Source: Acidobacteriota bacterium (GTDB lineage: Bacteria; Acidobacteriota; Holophagae; Acanthopleuribacterales; Acanthopleuribacteraceae). Taken from it: a DNA stretch of 64,000 nt. Positions 53,847-62,785 of the stretch are shown here, piece after piece (position 1 is the first letter of the stretch; each line of letters opens with the position of its first letter). Where the stretch lies: positions 13,501 through 77,500 of the forward strand of contig JACJWC010000017.1 of NCBI GenBank assembly GCA_020637335.1, read 5' to 3'. Under the pieces are notes generated by a model that was given only the letters and a program-made list of their open reading frames with translations, did not search any database and was not told the DNA's origin. A program made the translations under genes and the position numbers.

Positions 53847-54572
53847 ATGGCCAATAAAGACGTTATTGTACCCAAGTTCGAAGATGGCAAGGATCATTCA
53901 CCCATGATGGCCATTGCCTTCGAAGACGCTGGGGACCAAGCTTATGTCAAAAACGCTTTGACCTTTGCTCTGGTACTTACCCTTGTTGTCATCTGGGCTC
54001 CTTTCCCCAAGTTCAGTGGCAAAGTTTTCGATGTTCAGCAAAAGGACAACAAACCGCAAAAACGGAAGGTCCTTAAGCCACCACCGGAAAAACCCATTGA
54101 ACGGGTCGAAGTCCAGGAAAAACGTACCAAAAAAATGCCCATGCCGGATTTAACCCCGGATGAGCCCGAACCGATCGTTCAACCAGAACCCCCACCCGAA
54201 CCGGAAGTTTCTTTCACCGATGATTGGGAAATCGGCATCCCCGATGGCCCACCTGAACCGCAAGCCGATACGATCGCGCGCGTGGGTACGGTCGGTGTAG
54301 AAGCCCCCATTTTCACCCAGCGGGTGAAACCCAAGTTCCCGGAACGGGCTGCCAAAATCAAATTGCAGGGTTATGTAATCCTCGAAGCGATTTTGCGCAA
54401 AGACGGTGGAATCGATGACATCAAAGTCTTACGTACCCTGGGTAAAGGGAAATTCGGGTTTGAGGATGAAGCTATTACAGCCCTCAAACAATGGAAATTC
54501 CTGCCCGGTAAAGTGAATGGCCAACCGGCCGACGTGCGTATGACCTTGAAAATCGATTTCATTCTTCAATAA
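53847..54572 (+). CDS. tonB: TonB-type energy transducer
   Basis: 241 residues. The N-terminus is a cytoplasmic stretch (MANKDVIVPKFEDGKDHSPM) longer than in E. coli, then one helix (about 37-53), a Pro/Glu/Lys-rich spacer (about 65-130), and the TonB C-terminal domain (about 150-241: VKPKFPERAAKIKLQGYVIL, then DEAITALKQWKFLPGKVNG). AAAGGAGG precedes the ATG. It drives TonB-dependent outer-membrane transporters using ExbB/ExbD; no such receptor is in the window. Confidence 0.95.
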   Translation: MANKDVIVPKFEDGKDHSPMMAIAFEDAGDQAYVKNALTFALVLTLVVIWAPFPKFSGKVFDVQQKDNKPQKRKVLKPPPEKPIERVEVQEKRTKKMPMPDLTPDEPEPIVQPEPPPEPEVSFTDDWEIGIPDGPPEPQADTIARVGTVGVEAPIFTQRVKPKFPERAAKIKLQGYVILEAILRKDGGIDDIKVLRTLGKGKFGFEDEAITALKQWKFLPGKVNGQPADVRMTLKIDFILQ

Positions 54573-54599
54573 CACCACACCGAAGGGTGCCTATCCGTC

Positions 54600-55460
54600 A
54601 TGTTTCAAGGTTCACTGAATGATGTCAAACTACCAGATATCATCCAGTTGATGAGCGTTTCTTCAAAGACCGGCTGCTTCCTCCTTCAACTCGATAAGGA
54701 GGAAGGCCGGATCTTTCTGGTAGACGGACAAATGACACACGCCTCGGCCGGAAAACTGGTCGGGGAAGAGGCGTTGTATGCCCTGGCCATCTGGGACCAT
54801 GGCACCTTCCGTTTTGAGGAAGGGACACGCACCGAACAACAATCCATTTCCAAAAAGAACACCTTCTTGCTCATGGAAGTGGCTCGAAAATTAGACGAAT
54901 GGCGGGTGCTCAGCAAAAAAATCCCCTCACTCGCCCTGATTCCCGAAATTGAAACCTTAGGCAACAAAAAGGTCTCTTTTAACACCCAGGAATGGCATGT
55001 TCTTTCCAAAATCAACGGTGTGCTGAGCATTATCCGTATTGCGGAAATGACCAACTTGATTCCGATCGATGTGGCCAAATTAATTTACGGACTCGTTTCC
55101 AGCGGGTTGGTCAAGTTGCGCGAAACCCCCAAAGCCGAACCCGATCGCAATCCCCTGGTGCCTGCGGAACAGGTTCAAAGCCCTAGTCCTGCACGCAAAA
55201 CTCCGGATGAACAAAAAGAATTTTTACTGGGCAAAATTGAAAAAATTTACCGCTTTAGCAAGTCGATTATGAGCGAAGTTTCTCACCCTGTTATTCAGCG
55301 CCATTGCGCCAAAGGGGTTCAAGAAGTGAATCAAGGCAAGCCCATCGCGGCTGTTGTCGAAACCGCAACCCAAATCGTAAAGGCCTCCCAATTGCTCGAA
55401 GAGCCTGAGGTCACCAAAAAATTGGCTGCGGAACTGAAAAAAATAATCAAGGAAACCTAG
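54600..55460 (+). CDS. DUF4388 (PATAN-like) domain protein
   Basis: 286 residues, soluble. The N-terminal DUF4388 domain (about 1-110) begins FQGSLNDVKLPDIIQLMSVS and continues KTGCFLLQLDKEEGRIFLVDG. A winged-helix-like segment (about 120-175, EWHVLSKINGVLSIIRIAEM, then DVAKLIYGLVSSGLVKL) and a helical C-terminus follow. DUF4388 proteins occur with gliding and signalling genes; the role is unclear. It lies 27 bp after tonB and probably belongs to that operon. Confidence 0.82.
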   Translation: MFQGSLNDVKLPDIIQLMSVSSKTGCFLLQLDKEEGRIFLVDGQMTHASAGKLVGEEALYALAIWDHGTFRFEEGTRTEQQSISKKNTFLLMEVARKLDEWRVLSKKIPSLALIPEIETLGNKKVSFNTQEWHVLSKINGVLSIIRIAEMTNLIPIDVAKLIYGLVSSGLVKLRETPKAEPDRNPLVPAEQVQSPSPARKTPDEQKEFLLGKIEKIYRFSKSIMSEVSHPVIQRHCAKGVQEVNQGKPIAAVVETATQIVKASQLLEEPEVTKKLAAELKKIIKET

Positions 55461-55500
55461 GTGTGGCGTTCCATTTACCTGGGTCCATAAGGAGTCTGCC

Positions 55501-56991
55501 ATGAAGTTCAAGTTGACCATCCTGCTTTTGTTGTTTGCTTTGGTGCCTGCTCTGGCCCAAAACGATCATGAACGCGGCCTTCAAATGATGAAGGAAAAAA
55601 ACTACAAGGGTGCCCTGGCGGCTTTTGATGAATCTATCGCCACCCACCCCGACTGGTATTTCCCCACTTTGATGAAAGCTAAGTGCCAAATGGCGCTCGA
55701 GCAGTACCGCGATGCGATTTCCACCTACAGTGAAGCGCTTGGTATGGAAACACCTGCCAAAGATCAGTTGGTCGCCAAATTCGACATGGCGCGTGCGCAC
55801 CTGGCCTTGGAAGAATATCTCAATGCCATCAAACTGTTTAACGAACTTGTTGATCTGGTACCGGCCAACAAAAAATTTGATATCTATTTCCAAAAAGGTC
55901 AGGCGGAGTTCCAGTACGGTCGTAGCTCTGCCAATAAAGGCGACAACTCCGCTTCTTTTAACTATTTTTCCAAAGCGATCGCTTCTTTTACCGAAGCTTT
56001 GAAATACCCTTCCACCAGCCAAAAATTCAAGGTGGAAGCCACGTTCCAAAAGGCCTATGCCCAATATGAAATTGGCAATGTTCAAGGCACCGAAAAATCG
56101 CTTTCCGACTGCTTGCAACAATTTGAAAAAGTTCTTCAGGACGATCCGCGCCACCGTCAAACCCATGACTTCCTGGTCGACGTATCGTTTAAATTGGTCA
56201 ATATCGCCAAAAACGACAACGAAAAAGCCAATGCCTACCAAAAAGCCCTGAACTATTCAGATAAAGCACTGCAAGCCTTCCCCAATGATCCCAAGATGAC
56301 CTATCGCAAAGGCCAAGCCTTACAAGGCTTAAAACGCTATGACGAAGCGGTCGGCGTGCTCAAAAAGTATTGTTCATTAAAACCATCCGATGGTGAAGGC
56401 TGGTTCCACCTGGCTTCCAGTGAAATGGCCGCCAAAAAGTATACCGATGCACTGGGTTCCTTTAATAAAGCCATCGCCAACGGTCAACGCAGTGATGCCA
56501 ACGTCTACACCTTTATGGCCTATTGCTATCAAGAACAAAAGACCGGCTGCTACAAAACCGATATTCCCATGTTGACTAAATCCGTTGAAATCCTTCAACA
56601 AGGGCTCAAGGCAACCAGCAATAACGCGCAAGTCAAACGCGATCTGGATGCCAAGCAGAACAACCTGGAAATTCTAAAAGAAAACCAACGCACTGACGAA
56701 GAGAACCGCAAAAACTTCGTCGCCAACATCAAAAGCCTGGATGACAATATCGCCATCAACGAGCAAAAGCTGATTGCCAACCGCGAACGCTATTTGGCAA
56801 CACCGACACCTGAACTCAAAGCGGCCATTGATGAAGGCGAAAAACAGCTGAAAAACGCCAAAGCCGATTTGGCTGAACAGCTGAAAGAACTCAAAACCAG
56901 CTATGAGGACGCCAAGAAATGCGGCGGATCCGATGCTTCCATTCATTTCGCTGACATGACAGCAACGCTGAAAGGGCATGGCATTATCTAA
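55501..56991 (+). CDS. Exported TPR protein
   Basis: 496 residues. A signal peptide (MKFKLTILLLLFALVPALAQ) is followed by about nine tetratricopeptide repeats (for example ALAAFDESIATHPDW, DAISTYSEALGM, NAIKLFNELVDL, KALNYSDKALQA, DALGSFNKAIAN) up to about residue 375. A long coiled coil follows (about 385-475, Asn/Glu/Lys-rich). Such proteins scaffold envelope complexes. AAGGAG lies upstream. It is the last gene of the Exb/TonB block before a terminator and may be its periplasmic partner (inference). Confidence 0.87.
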   Translation: MKFKLTILLLLFALVPALAQNDHERGLQMMKEKNYKGALAAFDESIATHPDWYFPTLMKAKCQMALEQYRDAISTYSEALGMETPAKDQLVAKFDMARAHLALEEYLNAIKLFNELVDLVPANKKFDIYFQKGQAEFQYGRSSANKGDNSASFNYFSKAIASFTEALKYPSTSQKFKVEATFQKAYAQYEIGNVQGTEKSLSDCLQQFEKVLQDDPRHRQTHDFLVDVSFKLVNIAKNDNEKANAYQKALNYSDKALQAFPNDPKMTYRKGQALQGLKRYDEAVGVLKKYCSLKPSDGEGWFHLASSEMAAKKYTDALGSFNKAIANGQRSDANVYTFMAYCYQEQKTGCYKTDIPMLTKSVEILQQGLKATSNNAQVKRDLDAKQNNLEILKENQRTDEENRKNFVANIKSLDDNIAINEQKLIANRERYLATPTPELKAAIDEGEKQLKNAKADLAEQLKELKTSYEDAKKCGGSDASIHFADMTATLKGHGII

Positions 56992-57018
56992 TTCCAAGCC
57001 CAAATTGGCTGATTGCGG

Positions 57019-57045
57019 AGGGAGGTCTTGACCTCCCTCTTTTTC
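57019..57045 (+). terminator. Rho-independent terminator
   Basis: AGGGAGGTC-TT-GACCTCCCT (57019-57038) followed by CTTTTTCT. Marks the end of the exb/tonB/TPR transcript. Confidence 0.85.
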
Positions 57046-57056
57046 TGTGAGGATTC

Positions 57057-57716
57057 GTGCCCGTTTCTGTCTTGTATCTGGCGCCCATTGTCGTTTTGTT
57101 GACCCATTTCCTGCCGCCGCTTGGCCCGGTCGGCGTGATGGCCGCGCTTCTGCTCACCCTGCTCCTGCGGTGGATGAAGGGTTGGGATCAAATGACCCGC
57201 TTCCAGCAGGTCTCCGCCAAACGATTTGTTTTGGATGCGGTGCTGCTTATCTTGATTTTGCGGGCACCCCATCCATTAGCTGAATGGGCATTGCTCTGGC
57301 TGATGGGGGCGCCACCTTTTGGTGTTTGGCAACCTGGGGTGCATAAACTCACTGCCTTGCTGCCCTTCCTCGTTGCCTTGCCCATTTGGCGCGGTCTGAA
57401 CCTTGTCGCTGATGGCTGGCTCCTGTTAATCCCCGCTCTCGGCCTGATTGGCGGGAACTTAAAATCGGGCTGGGGTTGGGTCTATTGCGGTGTTTGGGGC
57501 CTGTTATGGCTCAATCCCACCCTTGGTTTTGTGGTTAGTGCGCTGGTCATGGTCGTCATCAAACCCGCACCCAATTGGGAGATCTGGTTGGATTATTGGG
57601 TCGTGCGGCCGCTCGTCTGGTTGCCCAGCAGCTTATTCCGCGCGGGTGAAGTTATCCTTGTGGAAGGGCCCTTTTATGGCCTGGCCGTTTTAATCAAAAT
57701 GAGGAAGCAGCAATGA
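57057..57716 (+). CDS. Hypothetical integral membrane protein
   Basis: 219 residues, about six hydrophobic helices with Trp- and Pro-rich connections (LAPIVVLLTHFLPPLGPVG, then WGWVYCGVWGLLWLNPTLGF). GTG start at 57057 behind TGAGGA. It overlaps the next membrane gene by ATGA, so they form a two-gene unit. The wholly hydrophobic character suggests a quinone- or ion-handling subunit like those of proton-translocating complexes, but no motif proves this. Confidence 0.65.
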   Translation: MPVSVLYLAPIVVLLTHFLPPLGPVGVMAALLLTLLLRWMKGWDQMTRFQQVSAKRFVLDAVLLILILRAPHPLAEWALLWLMGAPPFGVWQPGVHKLTALLPFLVALPIWRGLNLVADGWLLLIPALGLIGGNLKSGWGWVYCGVWGLLWLNPTLGFVVSALVMVVIKPAPNWEIWLDYWVVRPLVWLPSSLFRAGEVILVEGPFYGLAVLIKMRKQQ

Positions 57717-58603
57717 ACTTTGCACTGTTGCTGGTCGCGTTTTGGGTGTTCCTGCGCTGTTTTTTGCGCCTCCACTGGATTTGGTTGCTGGTTGGCCTTC
57801 CGTTTCTGATCCCAATTCCGCCTTTGTTCCAATGGATGAGTGGGCAACTTCTGGTCTGGGTTTTGGTTGTCCTGCGTTTACCCCAGGACTCCTCGGAGCC
57901 TCGACCTACCCGTATCAAAGTACTCTGTATCCTATCCATTTCCGTCGGGATTGTTTTTTTTCCTCAACAATACTACCTGCTGTGGGTTCTGGTTCCCTTG
58001 GTACCCTTTCATATTTGTTACCGCGATCCTCTGTTACGGCTGTCTATCCCTGACGCCTTTTGGGTGGTTTTGACCTCACTTTTTTTGACCCTATTTTTAG
58101 TGGCCCAAATTCAACATCCTTACCCGATCTGGGGTCTTATTAGTGCTTTTTATTGCGCATTATTGGGTTTGGCGCAAAAAGATATTCGCAGTGTTTTACT
58201 TTATCGCTTGCTTTCCCTAAGTGCGCTTTTGTGGACGTTTTCCGGCCCGGAAACGGCACTTGGTTGGACCTTTATCCTCCTGTTTGCCTTGGAGATGGGA
58301 CTTTACGCATTCCTGGCGGGGCAAAATCAATTTTCAGCCCGCTTTTCCGGCTGGTTGGGCCGTGACCAAAAGTGGCTTGGCCTTGCCAGTGGCGTATTGG
58401 CCCTCGGTTATTCGCCGCTGGGCCCGATTTGGGGACTGCATCGTTCCGCCGTGATTTTTGCTTTGGCAACGGCGGTTGCCCTTCTGAATAGCTTAGGTCC
58501 CTTGCGGGTCATGGCCCATTTGGGCCCGCAGCCGGCTAATTATTACCCCAACCCGGTGCAAACAGATCTTCCGAGGCAAAACCCGTCGACGCCAGAATCG
58601 TAG
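57713..58603 (+). CDS. Hypothetical polytopic membrane protein
   Basis: 296 residues, about nine hydrophobic helices (for example MNFALLLVAFWVFLRCF, IKVLCILSISVGIVFF, WTFILLFALEMGLYAFLAG), few charged residues, and a short polar C-terminus ending NPSTPES. Translationally coupled to the preceding gene. Residues WGLISAFYCALLGLAQKDIR recall the conserved helix-with-K-D pattern of NuoL/M/N-type antiporter subunits, which is suggestive only. The 3' end overlaps the convergent small gene by 68 bp. Confidence 0.6.
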   Translation: MNFALLLVAFWVFLRCFLRLHWIWLLVGLPFLIPIPPLFQWMSGQLLVWVLVVLRLPQDSSEPRPTRIKVLCILSISVGIVFFPQQYYLLWVLVPLVPFHICYRDPLLRLSIPDAFWVVLTSLFLTLFLVAQIQHPYPIWGLISAFYCALLGLAQKDIRSVLLYRLLSLSALLWTFSGPETALGWTFILLFALEMGLYAFLAGQNQFSARFSGWLGRDQKWLGLASGVLALGYSPLGPIWGLHRSAVIFALATAVALLNSLGPLRVMAHLGPQPANYYPNPVQTDLPRQNPSTPES

Positions 58604-58850
58604 CAACCATACTCGGCACGTCGCCAAGTGGTTCGTCGAGGTAGATGCGTTCAATGCGTCGCATGGGCAGAAATAGGGTCTGGGGGAAAACCTCCAAAAC
58701 GTCCCGTTGGAATTGGTAACGATAGGCTTCCACTAGGCGGATTTCAATTCCGCGCAAAACCACGCCTGCGTCGCGGAGCTCAATTAATCGGCCCAACCAC
58801 TGCTCGCGCGGGTCTTGAAGATGGACCTGTACAAAATCACCAATCTGCAT
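58536..58850 (-). CDS. Conserved small protein of unknown function
   Basis: 104 residues beginning MQIGDFVQVHLQDPREQWLG, then RLIELRDAGVVLRGIEIRLV and PMRRIERIYLDEPLGDVPSM. It looks like a small SH3/PilZ-like beta-barrel. I recall similar short proteins in Acidobacteriota but can give no function. GGGAGCGATC precedes ATG 58850. It converges with the membrane protein gene at its 3' end, sharing 68 bp; both reading frames look genuine. Confidence 0.65.
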   Translation of the reverse strand: MQIGDFVQVHLQDPREQWLGRLIELRDAGVVLRGIEIRLVEAYRYQFQRDVLEVFPQTLFLPMRRIERIYLDEPLGDVPSMVATILASTGFASEDLFAPGWGNN

Positions 58851-58917
58851 GATCGCTCCCTAAAAATTTGGCCAAGTTGAGGCTTTCAGCCTAGAATAGA
58901 GTTTGCGGAGGGCCCCT

Positions 58918-59181
58918 TTGGCTACTTTCATCTTAGCGATAATTATTTTTGGTGTCTGCTTTATTGGCATGAGTATCGGTTTTATTTTGCGCGGAATATC
59001 CCTGAAGAGCAGCTGCGGCAGTGCGGCCGAAATGCACGAATTGGCTAGTTGTGGATCGTGCGCCAAAAAGGAAAAGGAACTGTGCCCCTCGGATGATGAT
59101 ACGGGCCTGCTCAAGATTGCCGAACTGGGAAATCCCAGCCGTACCCGCAAAGAACACGACGATCCGAGTTATCGCGTATAA
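58918..59181 (+). CDS. nqrM: NqrM-like assembly factor for Na+-NQR
   Basis: 87 residues. One N-terminal membrane helix (MATFILAIIIFGVCFIGMSI) is followed by GFILRGISLKSSCGS, then a Cys-rich part (ELASCGSCAKKEKELC). This matches NqrM, which has one helix, a GxxxxG-x-K/R-x-x-SCG motif and a Cys cluster and is needed to deliver iron to NqrD/NqrE. The start is TTG 58918, with GGAGGG five bases upstream; the earlier TTG at 58903 lacks a site. The tail after residue 55 (DDDTGLLKIAELG) is longer than in typical NqrM. It is convergent with apbE, 9 bp apart. Confidence 0.75.
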   Translation: MATFILAIIIFGVCFIGMSIGFILRGISLKSSCGSAAEMHELASCGSCAKKEKELCPSDDDTGLLKIAELGNPSRTRKEHDDPSYRV

Positions 59182-59190
59182 GCGCTGGTG

Positions 59191-60240
59191 TTATAAACCC
59201 TCTAAAACAAAACTGCGGAAACGCGGCGTGTAAAGCGTTTCCAGACTATTGCTTTCCGGGTTGCGCAGGATGATTAAGCACTCAACGCCCATCTTTTGCG
59301 CAAGGGCCAGGCTGTCTTCGGGCGCCATGACCATAAACGCGGTCGCAAGGGCGTCGGCGGTGCTGCAGCGATCGGCAATAACCGAGGTGGCCGCGACTTT
59401 GGGTTCTATTGGCCAGCCGGTTTTAGGGTTGATGATGTGGGAGTACCATTTGCCTTCGTGTTCAAAGTGGTTGCGATAGTCGCCACTCGATGCAATCGCA
59501 CCTTCAGCCCGTTCAATAATGGCAAATACCGTACGTTCATTGGTTGCTGCGCTGGGTGATTCAATGCCAATCCGCCAGGCGTGGTTTTGGATATTGTGAC
59601 CCAACACGCGCATTTCGCCACCGACTTCAACCATATAGCGATCAAGTCCTTGGGCTTCAAGGTACTGTGCTACTTGGTCCACGCCATATCCTTTCGCAAT
59701 GGCTGAGAGGTTAATGGTCAGTTTGGGGTTGGTTTTTTGGGCCGAATTTTCGCCAATGACCACTTTGTCGTAACCAATTTCGCCTCGAGCGAGATCGATC
59801 TCGGCCTGGGTGGGAAAAGCATCGTGTTTTTGAGGGCCAAAGCCCCATAAATCGATCAGGGGCGAAAGCGTGGGATCAAATACGCCTTGTGTCTGTTGCC
59901 AGATCTCAGCGGCTTCGCGCATAACGGTTAACGTCTCGACACCCAAACGCACCGGTTCCGTTCCGGCAGCATTAAAGTGCGAAACTTCACTATCGGCCTT
60001 CCAGTTGGACATGAGCTGATCGACCCGGTCCAACTGAGCTTGAATGCCAACCTGGAGGTCCGTCTGTGAGATTGGCTGACCGCGCTGGGCCACGACCTTA
60101 ACGTGGTAAGTCGTGCCCATGGTCTGGCCCTCAAAGGTCAGCAGTTCCTGTTTGGGCCCATTTTGGCAGGTCGCCAGAAATAAAAAAGAAAACACCACCG
60201 CGAAGTGGTGTTTTCCCTGGTTTTGCTTGAAACGGATCAT
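59191..60240 (-). CDS. apbE: FAD:protein FMN transferase
   Basis: 349 residues. The lipoprotein signal ends at C25 (FLFLATCQNG). The ApbE fold shows FEGQTMGTTYHVKVV, the Mg/FAD region LSAIAKGYGVDQVAQYL, VEVGGEMRVLG, IINPKTGWP and a late ADALATAFMV. The enzyme transfers FMN from FAD to a Thr hydroxyl of NqrB and NqrC. It is the last gene of the nqr operon, 3 bp after nqrF, as expected for a maturation factor. Confidence 0.95.
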   Translation of the reverse strand: MIRFKQNQGKHHFAVVFSFLFLATCQNGPKQELLTFEGQTMGTTYHVKVVAQRGQPISQTDLQVGIQAQLDRVDQLMSNWKADSEVSHFNAAGTEPVRLGVETLTVMREAAEIWQQTQGVFDPTLSPLIDLWGFGPQKHDAFPTQAEIDLARGEIGYDKVVIGENSAQKTNPKLTINLSAIAKGYGVDQVAQYLEAQGLDRYMVEVGGEMRVLGHNIQNHAWRIGIESPSAATNERTVFAIIERAEGAIASSGDYRNHFEHEGKWYSHIINPKTGWPIEPKVAATSVIADRCSTADALATAFMVMAPEDSLALAQKMGVECLIILRNPESNSLETLYTPRFRSFVLEGL

Positions 60241-60243
60241 GAC

Positions 60244-61476
60244 CTAGAATTCGTCGAACATGATCATTTCTTTTTCGACGCCCATATCGTAGAGCATCTT
60301 TTGCATGGCGCTGATCATCATCGGCGGACCACACAGATAATATTCAATCTCAGTGGGGTCGGAGTGCTTCATCAGGTATTCATCGCGCAGGACCTGGTGG
60401 ATAAAGCCGGTATAGCCGGTCCAATTATCTTCAGGTAATGCAGCGCTTAATGCCACGTTGTACTTGAAGTTGGGGAAGTCCTTTTCAATCGATTTGAAAT
60501 CGTTGTCGTAGAACATTTCCCGCATACTGCGTGCACCGTACCAGAAGGTAACCTTGCGGCTGGTCTTCTGGGTGTGGAACAGGTCGAAAATATGACTGCG
60601 CATGGGCGCCATACCGGCACCACCACCCACAAAACACATTTCGCGATTGGTTTTCTTTTGGAAAAACTCACCATAGGGTCCGCTCACCACTACTTTGTCA
60701 CCCGGTTTTAGGTTGAAAATGTAGCTAGACGCTTTGCCCGGCGGGATGTCGTCTCGGCCCGGGGGCGGGGTTGCAATCCGCACGTTGAGCATGACCCGGT
60801 TGCCTTCGGCAGGATGGTTGGCCATGGAATAAGCGCGGAAAATATCTTCTTCGTTGTTGGCTACATATTTCCACAGGTTGTACTGATCCCAGTCGGGACG
60901 GTACTTTTCGGGAATATCAAACTCTTTGTACGACAGGTTCTTATAGGCGGGAATATCGATCTGGATGTAACCACCGGCCTGGAAATCCAGGTTTTTGCCA
61001 TCCTCGATCTGCATATCCAGTTCTTTGATGAAGGTGGCCACGTTGTTGTTCGATTTCACCGTGCAATTGAACTTCTGGATACTGAAGATCTCTTCGGGTA
61101 CGTGGATCTTCATATCGTTTTTGACTTTGACCTGGCAAGCCAGGCGCCAATTTTCTTTCGCATCCTTGCGCGAAATGTGGTTGAGTTCGGTTGGCAGAAT
61201 GTCGCCACCGCCCTCCATCACCTGACATTTGCACATCGCACAGGTCCCGCCGCCGCCACACGCGGATGGCAAAAAGATCCCCGCGCCGCTCAAAGCGGAA
61301 AGCAGGGTTCCGCCCGGGGAAACTTCGGGACTTTTTTCGGCGTCATCGTTGATCAAGATTTTGACTTCGCCCTGAGGAATCAGACGTTTCTCCAGGGTGA
61401 CGATCAAAACCACCAGGCTCAGGATGACAAAACTGAACACAGCTATGCTGAGTCCAATAACGATCAAGTTACTCAT
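60244..61476 (-). CDS. nqrF: Na+-NQR subunit F (NADH dehydrogenase, [2Fe-2S], FAD)
   Basis: 410 residues. An N-terminal membrane helix (about 3-27), a ferredoxin domain with C73, C79, C82 and C114 (SACGGGGTCAMCKC), an FAD domain with YSMANHP and an NAD domain with VGGGAGMAPMRSH. It takes electrons from NADH and passes them to the [2Fe-2S] centre. The length fits the family. Confidence 0.97.
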   Translation of the reverse strand: MSNLIVIGLSIAVFSFVILSLVVLIVTLEKRLIPQGEVKILINDDAEKSPEVSPGGTLLSALSGAGIFLPSACGGGGTCAMCKCQVMEGGGDILPTELNHISRKDAKENWRLACQVKVKNDMKIHVPEEIFSIQKFNCTVKSNNNVATFIKELDMQIEDGKNLDFQAGGYIQIDIPAYKNLSYKEFDIPEKYRPDWDQYNLWKYVANNEEDIFRAYSMANHPAEGNRVMLNVRIATPPPGRDDIPPGKASSYIFNLKPGDKVVVSGPYGEFFQKKTNREMCFVGGGAGMAPMRSHIFDLFHTQKTSRKVTFWYGARSMREMFYDNDFKSIEKDFPNFKYNVALSAALPEDNWTGYTGFIHQVLRDEYLMKHSDPTEIEYYLCGPPMMISAMQKMLYDMGVEKEMIMFDEF

Positions 61477-61489
61477 GGTCGACCACCTT

Positions 61490-62101
61490 TCAAATGTTGA
61501 TGCCGATAAAGCTCATGAAGCCGAGTGCCATGAGCCCGGTAATCAACATGGTGATCCCCAGACCTCGTAGCCCCATCGGTACGTTGCTGTATTGCATTTT
61601 CTGACGAATGGCCGCCATGGCAACAATCGCCAGAAACCAGCCAATGCCAGAACTCAGACCAAATACGGTACTTTCTGCAAAGTCGTATTTCTTAACCCCA
61701 ACCATGAACAGGGAGGCACCCAGAATGGCGCAATTCACGGCGATCAAAGGCAGGAAAATGCCCAAAGCCTGATAAAGAGCCGGTGCAAATTTGTCCATGA
61801 TCATTTCTACCAGTTGAACCACCGCTGCAATCACGGCGATAAAGCTGATGAATTGAAGGAAACTCAAATTAACGTAGGGGAAACCTGCCCATGCCAGCGC
61901 ACCATCTTTCAAAAGGAATTCATTGATAACCCAGTTGATCGGAGTGGTGACCCCTAGTACGAAAATGACAGCGAGTCCTAATCCAACTGCCGTGTCAATT
62001 TTCTTGGAGCAGGCCAGGAAACTACACATCCCGAGGAAGAAGCTCAGCAGGATGTTTTCAATAAAAATCGCTTTGGTTGCGACGCTAATTAAATCAAGCA
62101 T
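61490..62101 (-). CDS. nqrE: Na+-NQR subunit E
   Basis: 203 residues, six membrane helices. Conserved Cys residues C26 (FFLGMCSFLAC) and C124 (LIAVNCAILGAS) form, with those of NqrD, the membrane iron site. NWVINEFLLKDGALAW is a typical loop. It starts with ATG 62101, 10 bp after nqrD, and has normal length. Confidence 0.97.
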   Translation of the reverse strand: MLDLISVATKAIFIENILLSFFLGMCSFLACSKKIDTAVGLGLAVIFVLGVTTPINWVINEFLLKDGALAWAGFPYVNLSFLQFISFIAVIAAVVQLVEMIMDKFAPALYQALGIFLPLIAVNCAILGASLFMVGVKKYDFAESTVFGLSSGIGWFLAIVAMAAIRQKMQYSNVPMGLRGLGITMLITGLMALGFMSFIGINI

Positions 62102-62110
62102 GATCTTCTC

Positions 62111-62773
62111 CTAAACCTCGAATTGCTTGGATGACTGCTTTTGCACCCAAATGATTAGCCCCAGGAAAATAAATGCACCAGGCGGCAGAATCATTAAGCC
62201 GAAATCGACATAGCCGGCTTGATACATACTTTCCGGAATGATTTGGAAGCCGAGTAGTTTACCAGCACCCAAAATTTCGCGGCAGGTGGCGACCAGGACC
62301 AGGATGATGCTGTAGCCCAAGCCGTTGCCAATCCCGTCCAGTAAGCTCGGCCAGGGTTTGTTGGCCATAGCAAAAGCCTCTGCGCGTCCCAGCACGATGC
62401 AATTGGTAATGATCAGGCCGACAAACACGCTCAATTTCTTGCTCATATCAAAGGAGTAGGCTTTAAGCAGTTGATCGACCAAGGTCACCAAAGTGGAAAC
62501 AACCGCCAACATCACGATGATACGGATCTTGCTGGGGATGTAATTACGGATCATGGAGATCACCACGTTGGACCCCGCCACGACGGTCGTCAAGGCGACG
62601 CACATAACCAAAGTCGGACGCAGCTGACTGGTAATGGCCAGCGCGGAACAGATCCCGAGCACCTGGAGCGTAATCGGGTTGTTGTCCCAGAACGGATCGA
62701 CCAACACCTTCTTTTCTTTTTTGCCAAAGAGGGGGGCCGCTTCTTTTTGGACGTCTTGTGTTGCTGTTGTCAT
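62111..62773 (-). CDS. nqrD: Na+-NQR subunit D
   Basis: 220 residues, about six membrane helices. Iron-binding Cys residues are C42 (LGICSALAIT) and C125 (IITNCIVLGRAEAFA), the mirror of those in NqrE. LLDGIGNGLGYSIILV and PPGAFIFLGLIIWV are conserved. A polar N-terminus of about 30 residues precedes the first helix. GAGG lies upstream of the start. Confidence 0.97.
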   Translation of the reverse strand: MTTATQDVQKEAAPLFGKKEKKVLVDPFWDNNPITLQVLGICSALAITSQLRPTLVMCVALTTVVAGSNVVISMIRNYIPSKIRIIVMLAVVSTLVTLVDQLLKAYSFDMSKKLSVFVGLIITNCIVLGRAEAFAMANKPWPSLLDGIGNGLGYSIILVLVATCREILGAGKLLGFQIIPESMYQAGYVDFGLMILPPGAFIFLGLIIWVQKQSSKQFEV

Positions 62774-62785
62774 GATTCGCTCCTC

